A stretch of DNA of 64,000 bases from Nymphaea colorata (GCF_008831285.2 NC_045142.1:15379354-15443353); one strand, 5' to 3'. Positions 41,100 to 52,870 are shown, numbered from the stretch's first letter. Notes: generated by a model from the letters alone, not told the origin. Numbers and translations: made by a program.

Positions 41100-44000
41100 C
41101 CCTAAGGAGAAAGCAACAACGGTGTCATTCAAGTAATTCATGTCAATGTAGCCGCCTGTATTTACTGCATACAAGGCGGAGGAATGGATTGGAGAAATTG
41201 AACACATCCTTGAGCTTCTAATGATGTCTGAAGGAGACAAGGTGAATTATGGCTCTTATCTATTGAAAGGTGATGCCAAGAAATGGTGACAATCGACCCG
41301 TGAGATTCGGTTTGCAGGCCAATAGTCAATCTCATGGAAGCAATTCAGAGATTCCTTCTTCAGCACTTACTTTCCAGTGCATGCCAAAAACAAGAAGATG
41401 CAAGAGTGTTGTTTGATGCAGGGACGACTCATTCTTTTATATCTAGTCGATTTTTCACATCAATAGAAGTGTCAACTAGGATGATGCCGTATGTCATAAA
41501 AGTGGTCAGTCCTATGCATGCTCAAGAGTCGTGTAGCAAGTACCTACCTGATGTAGACGTGGAGATTCATCAACACCACTTACCTGCATAGTTGGTGATC
41601 ATAAGTCTTAATGAGTTTAATGTCATTTTGGACATAGATTGACTATACACACATTATGCCAACATAAATCACAGAAAGAAACAGATACAATTGTTGACTA
41701 ATGAGATGAAGCCAGTGGAATCCCAAGCACGAAAAGCCAGTTGAATTGATAAAATATTGGTATCTGCACTAAAGGCGAAACGATTGTTAGAGAATGAGAG
41801 TGTTGCATTCTTGGTCACTGTGTTGACCAATGAGACAGAGCCGGTGAGGTTACAGGATGTGGCCATTGTGAGTGAGTACTTCGATGTGTTCTTTGAAGAG
41901 CTATCAAGTTTGCCTCCAACACGAGGCGTTGAATTCATGATAAAGTTGTTACCAGAGACAGCTCTTATTTCTAAGGAACCATACCGTATGGCACCGGTAG
42001 AGTTAGAAGAATGGAATAAGCAATTGTAGGAGCTCTTGGATAAGGGCTTCATTCAACCTAGTGTGTCACCGTGGGGAGCACCTGTGTTGTTTGTTAATAA
42101 GAAAGATGGAACCATGCGCTTGTGTATAGATTACCGCATGTTGAATCAAGTCACCATCAAGAATAAGTATTAGCTTCCTAGAATTGAAGACTTGTTTGAT
42201 CAACTCAAGAATGCAAAGGTATTCTCCAAGATTGATCTGATGACGAGTTATCATCAAATTTTGATATGGGAAGAAGATGTTGCTAAGATTGCCTTTCGAA
42301 CTAGATATGGACACTATGAATTCAGGGTCATGCCTTTGGATTGATCAATGCTCCCGCAGTGTTTATGGACCTTATGAATCGGGTTTTTCAAGACTACTTA
42401 GATCGGTTTGTGATTGTTTTTGTGGATGATATTTTGGTGTACTCAGATAGCGAGGTAGAACATAGAGATTACTTAAGTAGCGTATTGAGAGTTTTGCGCA
42501 AGCATAAGTTATATGCTAAGTACTCCAAATGTAAATTTTGGCTAGAGAAGGTAAACTTTCTTGGTTATGTGTTCTGAAAGAATGAAATTTTCATCGATCC
42601 GGCTAAGGTGTCAGCTGTACAGGACTGGAGGACGCCATGCAGTGTAACTGATGTTAGAAGCTTTTTGGGATTGGCAGGATACTATCGCCGGTTCATACAA
42701 GACTTTTCGAAAATAGCTACACCTATAACTAAGCTATTGAGAAAATGAGTGAAATTTGTTTGGAATGAGGAGTGTGAGAAAAGTTTTTAAACTCTGAAGG
42801 ACAAGCTTACCACTACCCATATTTTGACGCTTCCTTTGGGTCATTCTGGATTTGTAATGTACACCGATGCATCAGGAATCAGTTATGGTTGTGTATTGAT
42901 GCAACATGGCTGTGTAGTGGCTTATGCATCAAGGCAGTTGAAGGCACATGAGAAATATTATCCCACTCATGACTTGGAGTTGGGAGCGGTTGTGTTCGCA
43001 CTGAAGGTATGAAGACCCTATCTCTATGGGGCAGTATTTGAGGTGTTTACGGACTACAAGTCATTAAAGTACATATTCTCTCAAAAGGATCTCAATTTGA
43101 GGCAAACAAGATGGATTGAATACTTAAAGGATTATGACTTCAAGATATCATATCATCCAGGAAAAGCGTATGTGGTGGCTGATGCTTTGTGCAGACATGC
43201 CAATGCAACCATGTGTGGTATATTAAATCACTCTTGGACGTTGTTGTAAGATGTGATAGCCTAACAGCCCCACCTTTGTGACGAGAACAAAGCAAGAATG
43301 ACTGCTTTGATACGACATCCCCTGTTGAAGGAGCTTATATTGAGGCAAAAGGAGGATCCTGAGTTTGCTAACAATAAGGAAGAAAGTAATAATAAAGATT
43401 CTCTTTGGTATAAAGATGAAGATGGTTCATTGCGGTTTCGACAAAGATTGTGGGTCCCTAGAGATGTAGGGGTGAAGTGTCAGTTGCTTGATGAAGCACA
43501 TAAATTTAAGTTTTCCATTCAACCTGGCGGTACAAAGATGTTTCAAGATATGAAAAGAAATTTTTGGTAGCCTGAAATGAAGTGAGAAATTGCAGAATAT
43601 GTAGCGAAGTGCTTAGTTTGCCAGTGGGTCAAGACAAAACATCAACAACCAAGACGGTTGTAGCAGAGAATTGATATTCCAGCGTGGAAATGAGAGGACA
43701 TTACGATGAATTTCCTGGTTGGTTTGCCTCATACCAGGAGACAACATGATGCCATATTAGTGTTTGTTGATAGACTTGCGAAGCCCGCTCATTTTCTGTC
43801 GATCAGAATCAATCAGTCATTGGAAAGTTTCACAGAGTTATACATTGGCAAGACAGTGAGATTGTATGGAGTGCCAAAGTCTATCATGACAGATCAAGAT
43901 CCATGTTTTACCTCTACGTTTTGGGAGCAATTGCAAAAGACATTGGGTACCAAGCTTAAGCTAAGTACAACGTTCCACCCCCAAACTGATGAGCAATCAG

Positions 44001-44760
44001 AGAGGACCATTCAGACCTTAGAGGACATGTTGCGTGCCCGTGTCCTAGATTGGAAAGGAGAATGAGATAAACATGTGAAATTGATATAATTTGCTTATAA
44101 TAACAGTTATCACTGTACTATCGAGATGACACCTTTTGAAACCTTGTACGGAAGGCGACGCAAATCGCCAACTTGTTGGACCGGAATGAGTGATGATAAA
44201 ATCGAAAACCCATTAGTATTACAACATTATACTGATTAAGTGCAATTGATAAGGAAAAAGTTTTGACTGTTCAGAGTAGACAAAAAAGTTATGCCGACAA
44301 TCGACGCAGAGAGTTGACTTTTGGGGTTCGTGATCATGTGTTCTTGAAGATTTCACCTATTAAAGACGTTTTTCAATTTGGTATTAAGGAAAAATTGAGC
44401 CCGAGGTTCATTGGACCTTTTGAGATATTAGAGAAGATAAGAGAGGTGACATACAAATTGGAACTACCACCTAACTTGAGTCATGTTCATGACGTTTTTC
44501 ATATTTTCATGCTTCAAAAGTATGTACCAGATCCTACGCATATGATTGATTTTCAAGGTATTCAGTTGCAAGAGGATTTGACAATGGAAGAAAAACCTAT
44601 TAGAATTGTGGATTAAAGAGAGCAAGTGCTTTACACGAAAGGGATTCCTTTAATGAAAGTGGAATTTCAACACCATGGGTTAAAGGAGAGTACATGAGAA
44701 CTCGAAAAGATATGCGAAAGAAGTACCCGCATTTGTTCCTACACAGAGGTATGATCTAAA
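41100..44760 (+). pseudogene. gag-pol remnant of the Tekay/Del-type element
   Basis: The Gag core (AEEWIGEIEHILELL, near 41178) runs to KNKKMQE near 41403 and is followed immediately by the protease motif LFDAGTTHSFIS (near 41408). The C-terminal half of Gag with its zinc knuckle is therefore deleted, and the active-site triplet reads DAG rather than DS/TG. RT spans about 41950-42580 ([20 protein letters not shown] near 42418), with a frameshift at MPLD near 42336. RNase H has [25 protein letters not shown] and VVADALCRH. Integrase has CLVCQW, VDRLAKPAHF, SIMTDQDPCF and TTFHPQTDEQSERT near 43970. The tail has LSPRFIGPFEI, YVPDPTHMIDF and RKKYPHLF near 44720. At least ten in-frame stops and several frameshifts make it non-functional. 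Confidence 0.9.
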
Positions 44761-44782
44761 TTTCAAGGACGAAATTTTATTT

Positions 44783-44795
44783 AAGGAGGGTAGGA
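44783..44795 (+). other. Polypurine tract
   Basis: AAGGAGGGTAGGA abuts the TGTAAC start of the 3' LTR, the expected place for plus-strand priming. It has one T in an otherwise purine run. Confidence 0.9.
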
Positions 44796-47700
44796 TGTAA
44801 CATTCGTCATTTTCAGGTGGGCAGGATCAGGTCCAGACCTGGACCCAAACCCATTGGCGCGAAGGAGCCCGACGCGAGGGCTCTTCTCCCTCATCTTCCT
44901 CCTGGTTGCCTCTTGTGCCAACGCAGAGAAGAAGAAGAAGAAGAAGATGGAGGTGGTGCATGGCAGCGACGAGGACAACAGCGGTGGCGTTGTTAAGCTC
45001 TCTGATCTCTCTCTGCCTCTTCCTCTCCTTTCTATCTTCTTTCTTCTCCTCCTCCCTCCTGCACAACCCTCTCCTTCAGTGCCCTCCTTGCTCCCTTGCA
45101 AGCTCTTTCCCCTCTCTACTCTCTCATCTCATTGTTTGCACCCCCCTCTTTACCGCCAACCTCCTCCCACTCACCTCTCTTATGTTCTCCCTCTTGCTTT
45201 CAACCTCCCTCACAACCGACTGCCTTCTTCTAATGACAGACCCCTCTCTTGAGGCCCCTTTTTGTCGATTTTGACTTTGTTGTGGTTATTTGGTCAATTT
45301 GCAGCCTGGGGATGCATCTTTCCCCTCATAGCAGTGATGTGAATGCGTTGGTGGTGGCAGCATTGATGGATTTTAACCGTTTGAGGATCTCTCAAACTCG
45401 TGAGGTGGCTGCCGAAAGGACTGCAACAGCTAAGACTTTGAAATTGAGGTGAGCAAAGCCTAATCGAGCCTAGATTGTTGTATATTTTCTATTGGAGCAC
45501 GTATAATTATTGTTTGATCATGCTAGAATTAAGAATTGATGATTTAAGATGTATGTTAGCGACTTTGCTTTTTGGGGAAAGTCTATAATAGTTTTGGAGA
45601 GGCGATGATCCAAGCTTATCACGATCTTTTTAGCATGATAAGTGATTCTCGAAGCTATTTGGAAACATGGTAGAGATTTGATTGGGGTGGAGAAGATTTA
45701 GAATCGTTTTAGTGAGTTGGCTCATGCTTTTGTCATTGGGCGTTTTGCATTGTTGGTTGGGGAAGAGCATGTAAGTTGGGTGTATTATTGGGAGGACTCT
45801 TCAACGGAAGAAAGCAAATGAGAAATGTGTTAGTGATAGATTGGTCGAAGTTTTGAGTTTAGATGTTTGATCACAGCCTCAATGTTTTGGGTAGAGGCCT
45901 ATTAGAGGGTTATGTGAGTCGATACTACTTGTCAACATCCTCTTGAGGCGATGACATGTGCCTCAATGATGTTGTTTTATATTTGTACATATTGTGATAC
46001 TAAATAAGTAGAAATTTTACCACTTGTGTATGTTTGCAGGTACACCGGACACGTTTAGTAGACCTTCAGCGACCAGATTTGAAGCTCGAGGCGTTTTGGG
46101 TGTTTTGTGGACGTGCGATAGGTATGGCGGCATTGCAGGAAAATTCCTACCTGGGGATAACTTGTGAATGTGTGTTCTTAAGATCGTTGGATCCTAGGAT
46201 TGTGATGTGATTGAATGATTGTAAAATGATTGAATGAATGTATGCGTGAAAACTTGATGCTTATGTGATTAGTTTTGTTTACAAATTTCTACGCAATTGC
46301 TTGTGCATGCTAGATTGATAACTGCTTAGGACATATGAGGTGGGGTATCGATGCGAGTGTCTCCTCGACCCCAATTGTGCATTAGAAAGCATCCTAGAAT
46401 GATAACTGCCTAGGATAGCTACGAGCCAATCATGGATCGAGACTACTCTCTAGGGTTTGGCTAAGTTTTGAAAGATGTGATTGATGTATTTGAGTAATGT
46501 GGATGTTGTGGTATGTGGTATATGAATTGCCGTGGGCAATAATGCAATTGAATGAAATTGAAGGGTATTTGTACCCATATTATATGACGGGTAGTTAAGA
46601 ATATTAATGATATAGTGACCCTTGTGGGGAGACAATTGGAGGTGTGGGTGCACTAGTGAAGTGAACCAACCTCATGAGCTAGCCAGTCCTTTTGTGAATG
46701 AGCAATTATAATGATAAAAATGAAAGAATAAGAGGTAAACGGCTAGTGGGTTGTGCCATTGTGTTTGGGAGTTGTCCCACCTTCGCCATTGGTCTCGCAT
46801 GTTCGGAGCGCAGACAGTGCAAGGCCTCAGGGTACTGTTGTGTGATGTGCTTGGAGCATTGGGATCTCGCCTTCTTAACCTGGATGTCCTAGGGAAGGCT
46901 GAGTATCTTTCATTGGAATTCACACATCCATGGATGAGTGGTCTACCGCTGCAGTTGGAATGAATCCATACTGTTTTGGGCTACCACGGGGGTTGTCTCT
47001 CGGTTGTAGGACACCCGCGGTGTGCATGTGCTTGTGTTTGCACCCATAGGAACTGTCAATTCACCAAAGTTAAAGTAAATGAAAATAATGTGATTGTGAA
47101 TGTGAATGAAGTGTGTACGAATGTAGTGAATATGCATGAAGTGAATGTGATTATGAATTATGTTGAGTATGGTCATTGAGTGGCCTTTACATGTCGTGTT
47201 TTATGTGAGAGGCCTTATTGGCAAGTCATGTGACTGTATGCCTTATCACAACATGATAGTGATTGTCTTCGAAGTTGTTTTATCCCACATTTGAGCTCTC
47301 TACAAGAATATGAATGAAATGTATGTGAATGATGTGCATGTGAATGAAAGGAATAAGAATGATATGTTTATACATGCCTTGCATTTGAATTGGAATTGTA
47401 TTATCGTGGCCATTGATTGGCTTTTACATGTAATAGACTAAGTGAGAGGCCTTCTTGTCAAGTCATGTGACTGTGCTCTGTTACGACATGATGATGATTT
47501 GCTTTGATAATTGTGATTATCTCATATGTGAGCCCTACCTAAAAGGTTTAGGGATTCACTTGGCTTGTTGCCATACTGCGAACGCTAAGCCTTCAGTTGT
47601 TTCTTTTTTTAAGTTTTAGAGGACATGAGGCAGCATGTTGATCAGATGGGTTTACTCACATCCTACTGGGGAGGTTTTGGGTCTTTTGTAGTGCTAACAT

Positions 47701-47939
47701 GTCGTGTTTTGGTTATATTGATGTCTTGTTTTGTTAGACATCAGTTATATGGTTTGGGGCATTTTTGTAATACACATAGATGTGATTTTGTATGCACTGA
47801 AATTGTTATATTAATGAAAGTTTGCCCCGTTGTTTCGATTGGCATTGCTCCATCTTTTTTGAATTGTTGTGTCGTCGCACCTCAATGCTTTATGTTTAAA
47901 AAAAAAAATATTTGAGGGTCAAAAGGTTGGGGTGTGACA
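44796..47939 (+). repeat. 3' LTR of the Tekay/Del-type element
   Basis: 3144 bp, starting TGTAACATTCG and ending GGGGTGTGACA. It is collinear with the 5' LTR apart from small indels, for example the loss of an 18-bp CT block near the start. The 132- and 122-residue ORFs at 44854-45274 are composition artefacts in the pyrimidine-rich block. Confidence 0.93.
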
Positions 47940-48689
47940 AAATATCATTTGCCAAAATTTTATATGAAACAAGTGAAGTTTTCTAAAATTTACATGTAAA
48001 TTATATATATATTTTTTTGATGTCGGGCCAAGGCCCTACCTTGACTCTCTCTCTCTCTCTTTTGTTTGCACTATCGAAGCATTTTCCTAGGAGTCGATGA
48101 ATGCAGGTTCTTTGTAGTGCGTGCACAAGACAAACTAGAGTCTCTAATTGTTTTCCTTTTTGAAAACTAGAGATATGCTTAATTTCTATTAACTGTAACT
48201 CTAGTTATTTCTCATTAGCTAGTAGCAATTCACTTTAACCATTTGTTTTTCTGTAAATAATGTATGCACCTTACTATTGTACTCATCATATCCTTGAAAC
48301 GTTGAATACAATGGACTCTTGGGTGATCTTGTCCTTCCTTCTTTTGTCTTTCAAATTCTTAGTTGACAGTATAATCCAGTGTGGGCATTCAAGAAGGTCT
48401 TCAAAAAATATGCCTTTTAAATTTTGGAGAATGTGGAGAACTTTCACCAATTGGATTTTTGAAGTTCCTCAAGTGAATTTCCAGTGAATAGATGGTTGAT
48501 GCTTGCCTACCGTAAAGAGGAGCATCTTTGTTTGATGGAAAGTGGATTACAAAATGCAAAGGGAGGGTAGGTGCTTATGTCATGTTGGGTCTGGATTGGT
48601 TCACGCATTGGCACATGCTCCACACGTTACTTTCATTTAATGGAGGCACAGACCTCCTTATGCACTTTCGGGCACATGGGAACAACTTC

Positions 48690-48928
48690 TTAAAGTATAC
48701 TTATTTAAAAAAAGTCTAAAACAGCTCAAAGCTACCCACTAGTCGGTTGGTCTGGGTTTGTTCGGGAAAAATTTGATTATGGAGAGGATTGTCGGGTCGA
48801 GGAATTAAGCCCGGTTGTTGTGGCTCCCCATAATCAAAATTGTCCCAAACAAACCAGACCAACCGACTAGTGGGTCACTTTGAGCTGTTTTAGATTTTTT
48901 TAAAATAAGTATTTATTGTATACTTTAA
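48690..48928. mobile_element. 239-bp near-perfect foldback (hairpin MITE)
   Basis: Arms 48690-48782 and 48828-48928 are inverted copies about 93-101 nt long with only a few mismatches and one ~9-nt indel, around a 45-nt loop. Matching words include TAAAACAGCTCAAAG, CCCACTAGTCGGTTGGTCTG and TTTGATTATGG. There is no ORF. The end duplication is unclear, so the superfamily is open. A transcript across it would fold into a long stem able to feed small-RNA processing; this is inference. Confidence 0.85.
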
Positions 48929-50119
48929 ACCATTTTACTTCTCTTTTTGTCCTTTTAAATGGTTGTGCGTCCCGCCATATCCATAGACAGTCTTAACTTG
49001 TGCATGTTTAAGTACTAACCAAGGTAGGCCCGCATAGGCCCTAGTCGTACCTCATTTTTTTTTAAATTTACATGTAAATTTTATAAAATTTCACTTGTTC
49101 TATACATATATATATTTTAAATTACACGTAAATTTTAAAAAATTTCACTTGTTCCATATAAAAATTTTGAAAAATAAAAATCATATTTTGATCCTAATCC
49201 AAATTTAGAAACTTTAATTCAACTCCCCTCATAAAAAAATTCTGACAATCGCCCTCCCTGACTACTGAATGAGATAACTGGCTGTTGCTAAGCTCCTAGC
49301 CTGTGGCCTAAGCATGGTCTGGATGGTCCTCGCCTGCTGCCTCCTCTGCAACTACAGCAAACCCCACTGTATCTCACTATCTCTTGTCACCATCCCGTTT
49401 CGCTCTCTCTCGTTGGGGGCAGCACTTGTTGGGAATTCTTTGTGCTGTCTTTGACTTTTGTTGCCGTTTATAGAAGATAACTACGATGGAAGAGATAACA
49501 TTCATGGAGGAGCCACTAGTAGTGATGGTGTTGTGATAGAGGTCCCAACTATTTGTGATGATCAAACTAGGGATGAAGGGGAGGTGGAAGAAGAGGACGA
49601 ACTGTTCACCAAAGCATGGAGCTTCATCAAAAATTTCTTTTGGCAAATAAACGAGCAGGTTGAAGAATAAAAGATGCTGGGGACTGAATAAGGAGTGCAC
49701 TAAAATACCATTTACATACTACAATACCCAATACCAAATTCTTTCTTATCTTTCAAAGGTATAGTTTGATAGGCTGGAAATATGGAAATAGAAATATGTT
49801 TCCAAGAAAAGTGGAATGAGAAATTTTGTACCCATTTCAATTTTCCTGTGTGTGTGATGGGGTCGTTTCCTGTAAAATTCTTTTTGAGTTTGAAGACATG
49901 GGATGAAAAACAACATTGGAGACAACAACAAAGAGAAAAATTGCTTATTCAACTTTGTAATTCCACCCAAATATCTTTCCACATCATTCCATTCTTCTGT
50001 TTGAACTTGATCCTTGAAGTGTTTCATACTGAAAAATACCCAGTTTCTAATCCTTCCCACCTAGTACAGGCTACAAAGGATTGCGCTGATGTTGAACTAG
50101 CATTCTAAGGGCAATCCCA
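48929..50119. other. Mixed repeat DNA with an unassigned acidic ORF (49458-49670)
   Basis: 48930-49260 carries AAATTTACATGTAAATTTTA-type words shared with 47960-48010 and 53250-53310 (fragments of one AT-rich repeat family). The 70-codon ORF at 49458-49670 has an acidic middle (EGEVEEEDELF) and ends NEQVEE. It reads like a real protein fragment, but I do not recognise it and see no splice context. Nothing else is assigned. Confidence 0.35.
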
Positions 50120-50430
50120 AGTCCATTTTTTTCTTGATGTAGCCAGCACTTCCATGTTAACAGTGTGGTGCGTCTCCTCTGCCAAATCGCATGTCAGCAC
50201 AAGCACATCGCTTTGGGCTGCAAGATCTCACACAATGGTGAAGAAGATGAATGGTACTGAAGATTTCTTAGTTCTGGAAGTGTATAAGATGAGGCAACCA
50301 AAAGCTTGTAGCCTCCTTGCAGTGGCCGAACCAATTCTCCTACCAACCACGCCTACTCTCTTCCCTGCAACACGCACAAAGTGTTTTTTTAGACCATCTG
50401 CAAAAGTTTCCACTTTCACCCATTATGGTA
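50120..50430 (-). pseudogene. 2-hydroxyacid dehydrogenase (hydroxypyruvate/glyoxylate reductase-like) fragment
   Basis: The minus strand reads GKRVGVVGRRIGSATARRL, QAFGC, YTSRTKKSSVPF, then after a TGA LAAQSDVLVLTCDLAEETHH and TVN.EVL. This is the NAD(P)-binding core of plant HPR2/HPR3-type D-isomer 2-hydroxyacid dehydrogenases, which reduce hydroxypyruvate or glyoxylate in photorespiratory bypass metabolism. The GxGxxG loop reads GRRIGS, so the middle Gly is lost, and an in-frame stop separates the two blocks. Only about a third of the expected ~310 residues is present. The preceding minus-strand ORF (50518-50760, ending ESVKAIFAGDMD) does not fit this family. Confidence 0.8.
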
Positions 50431-50517
50431 TGGAACTATCATCCTTACCCAATACGTCAGAATAGCGCCCAGCGCTGTTTTGTCAGTGACGATTACGTAA
50501 CTTCCTCAATTTTAGAT

Positions 50518-50665
50518 TTAATCCATGTCACCAGCAAATATTGCCTTTACTGATTCTTCCACGACGGCGTCAGTTAAGGCCGGATTTTCTGAGGCTATTT
50601 TCTTTCCTATGTCAGTAAATGGCTCTTTTCTTACATCATTAACCTGACTTTGTGTGTGTGTGTGT
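50518..50665 (-). pseudogene. Unassigned exon-like ORF, minus strand
   Basis: After a (GT)n tract, the minus strand carries VNDVRKEPFTDIGKKI, ASENPALTDAVVEES and VKAIFAGDMD with a TAA stop. Its composition is that of a genuine C-terminal exon, not repeat translation. I do not recognise the family. It sits just upstream (in minus orientation) of the dehydrogenase fragment but does not resemble that enzyme's N-terminus. Confidence 0.35.
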
Positions 50666-51639
50666 GTGTTTTTTTTTCTTCTTTTACCAAAGAAGCTGAT
50701 CACTGTCAATAAGTATGATGTGATTTTTAATGGAGAGCATAGACGACTGGCTTCCCACACGAAGGTCTGTTTCTTCTTGCTTCGTTTGTGTTTTATACTT
50801 TTTGTTGTTTCTCATTAATTATATGGTCTCAACCGAACTGGCCACATGCTTTTCAAGGGTCAATCAAAATTGAAGTTATTACATTGATAGGGAAGGGCAT
50901 GACAGAAAATGAGTTACAAATACGAGTTTCATGGCAGATCCATAGGATGATGTTGATTTGAAACATAGTTACAATTATGGGTTAACAGGTTTTAAATGGT
51001 AAATTTTTCTAGGGTATTTTTCAGTAAAGCTGAAAGCCTCTAAAAAATATCGAACGGAATTCATCTTTTTTTTTTTTTAAAAAAAAAGAAAAAAAATCTA
51101 AAAGCTAGGAAGAGGTAATATAAATGAAAACAGAAATGGTAAAAGAGATGTTTGAGTGACAATGAAAATGAAAATAAATAATTTTAACTTAATATTTGAA
51201 CTTTGAAATAAAAATGGCATAAAAATAATAGAAAAAATGTTTTTAAAAAATCATAAAGTTCATTTTGGAGTTTTTTAAAAAATGGAAAAAGGCGGTTTTT
51301 TCATTTGCGTTATTTTTATCGTTTTTATTGGGTCTTTTGGAAAAAGACCATTTTGTGATTAAGTTTTGAAATACCAAATTGGGATTTTTTGTGGAGTTCG
51401 GGTGCCATTGCGTATGGGTAAGTGGATGAATAGCAGCAAACAATCTTCGATGACTTCTAATCCAGGGATTCGATTTGATCTGATCGCAACAATAAACTGA
51501 TGAACCACTAGATCAGGATTTGGTAAAGTTATCAGAATGAACCTCTACATCAGGATTTAGTGAAATTTAACCAAAATCCTACTTTACATGATCAGAATCA
51601 CTATTTCATGTGTCCCCAAGTTTGCAATTCACGGACTTT

Positions 51640-51870
51640 GGCTCCCTATTGGTAGGCCTAGCCAGGGGCAGAGTCAACGGGGTGCTCACAGGGACCCTGC
51701 CCCCTCAAAAAACAAAAAATTTAAAACTTACATACAATTTTTTTTTAAAATTATTTATCTAATATAATTTTTTTTAAAAATGATATTTCACTGCTGTCAA
51801 AATTTTAAAATTATAAGTCAACCCCCCTCAAAAAAAACTTCCTCGGCCAACGCCCTGTGTAACTATCCTA
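51640..51870. repeat. GGGGC..GCCCC-ended dispersed repeat fragment
   Basis: It begins GCCAGGGGCAGAGTCAACGG, contains GGGACCCTGCCCCCTCAAAAAAC, and ends CCTCGGCCAACGCCCTG. The inverted CAGGG/CCCTG ends and composition resemble common non-autonomous plant elements. Relatives occur near 53197-53330, 37370-37420 and 59255-59340. No target duplication was confirmed. Confidence 0.4.
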
Positions 51871-51916
51871 AAAAGTTTATTTGAGGGATCAACATATTCT
51901 TATGCGTTTCGTGCAG

Positions 51917-52870
51917 ACTCATCAACAAAGCAGCTCTGATGACAAAGGGCGACACTGATTCGGACGTCTCAATCACAAAGCCTTGGAGACTATGCACCAT
52001 TGAAAATGTTGAGGATCTCAAGACTGCTTAAGCTGCTTCCTCTATGGTCTACCGGAATCTTTCTCGCTATGGCCACCGGAATTCAAACCAATCTCAACAT
52101 TCTGCAGTCCCTCACCATGGACCGCACCCTCAATCGGCACTTCAAGATCCTGGCTACTTCCTTTCAGGTCTTTGTATTCATCAGCATGGCTCTCTTTCTA
52201 CCGATCATTGACGATTTTTTTACCCGGTTTGCCGGACCTTTACTCGTCAGTCCCTGACAATTCTTCACCGGATTGGAGCAGGCCGTATAGTAAATGCAAG
52301 ATTCCGGTTGCTTCCTTTCAGGTCCTTGTATTCTTCAGCATGGCTCTCTTTCTACTGATCATCAATGATTCTTTTACCCGGTTTGTCGGACCTTTACTCG
52401 CCAATCCTCGACAATTCTTCACCGGATTGGAGTAGGCCATATAGTAAATGCTGTTGGCTTGACTGGCATGGCATATGTTGAGTCAAGAAGGCTCAAAATG
52501 GTGCACTCTCATGGGCTCCAAAGCCGGCCTGACTTTATCATGCCAATGTCAGCCCTATGGCTAGTCCCGCCGCTTGCACTCATCAGAGCCAGCTCAACTT
52601 TCTACATATTGGACCAAGTGAGTCTCTACTGCCAAGAATTTCTGGCGTCCCTTAAGAACACGGGCATGCCGATGATGTCACTGACGATGGGGATCAGACT
52701 TTACTTTAGCACTTTGGTTGTCATTGTGTTGCAAAAGGCCACAAGATGGCTGAACGAGGATACAAAGGGCGCCTAGACCATGTGTTCTGGATGTTGGCCG
52801 TGCTAAGGGGGGGCTCAATTTTCTTTACTATATTGCATGTGCTTTGTTGTACAAACTGCAGAGCACGAGG
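51917..52870 (+). pseudogene. NPF (NRT1/PTR family) transporter, C-terminal exon pseudogene
   Basis: A plausible acceptor (TTTCGTGCAG, ending 51916) is followed by RLINKAALMTKGD, KPWRLCTIENVEDLK, then after a frameshift near 52020 LLPLWSTGIFLA and LTMDRTLNRHFKIL. Next come SFQVFVFISMALFLPIID, VNAVGLTGMAYVESRRL, PMSALWLVPPLALI and, after another shift, RLDHVFWMLAVL. These are the ordered landmarks of the second half of plant NPF proton-coupled nitrate/peptide transporters (12 membrane spans). Several frameshifts and stops are present. A 150-bp segment is tandemly duplicated at 52155-52445. The first half of the gene is absent. Confidence 0.88.
52155..52445 (+). repeat. ~150-bp tandem duplication within the NPF pseudogene
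   Basis: TTCCTTTCAGGTC(T/C)TTGTATTC ... CACCGGATTGGAG.AGGCC.TATAGTAAATGC occurs twice, from about 52157 and about 52309. The second copy has gained different substitutions (FVFIS against LVFFS, PIIDD against LIIND), so the duplication is old. Confidence 0.88.

Larger units (their letters stand above)
37426..47939 (+). mobile_element. Tekay/Del-type Ty3/gypsy retrotransposon, 10.5 kb, inactive
   Basis: Structure in order: 5' LTR (37426-40577), PBS (40582-40593), decayed gag-pol (about 40820-44760), PPT (44783-44795), 3' LTR (44796-47939). The flanks AAGTA (37421-37425) and AAATA (47940-47944) look like a 5-bp target duplication with one change. Long LTRs, RT style ([10 protein letters not shown]) and a C-terminal tail ending in RKKYPHLF fit the Tekay/Del chromovirus lineage. 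The LTRs differ from each other at roughly 7-14 percent of sampled positions, so the insertion is old. It lies inside a smaller AT-rich repeat within duplication copy A. Confidence 0.93.
33090..48634 (+). repeat. Segmental duplication copy A (interrupted by a 10.5-kb retrotransposon)
   Basis: Collinear with 54319-59221 (copy B). Anchors: CCCTTAAAACTTCTGAATTA (33099 / 54328), GGTTACAGTTAACTGATCAG, CCCCAACACTC, ATCTAACC..ATTGGGTCTTTC, GACTACCACCATAGAGAAAT, TTTTGACGGTCACTCCAAGC, TGGACATTT.TTCCACCTTC, and after the retrotransposon ATTTCTCATTAGCTAGTA. Sampled stretches differ at about 6 percent of positions. Copy A has extra insertions: the hAT MITE at 36371, a small AT-rich repeat around 37345-48040 and, inside that, the Tekay element. 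No ORF in the duplicated DNA is convincingly conserved between copies. Confidence 0.9.

Noticed and set aside
44854-45274. ORFs of 132 and 122 residues, and their counterparts at 37499-37918 and 1527-1898
   Set aside because: They lie in the pyrimidine-rich block of three related LTRs. The translations are Leu/Ser/Pro-rich low complexity and are not conserved in frame between the LTR copies.
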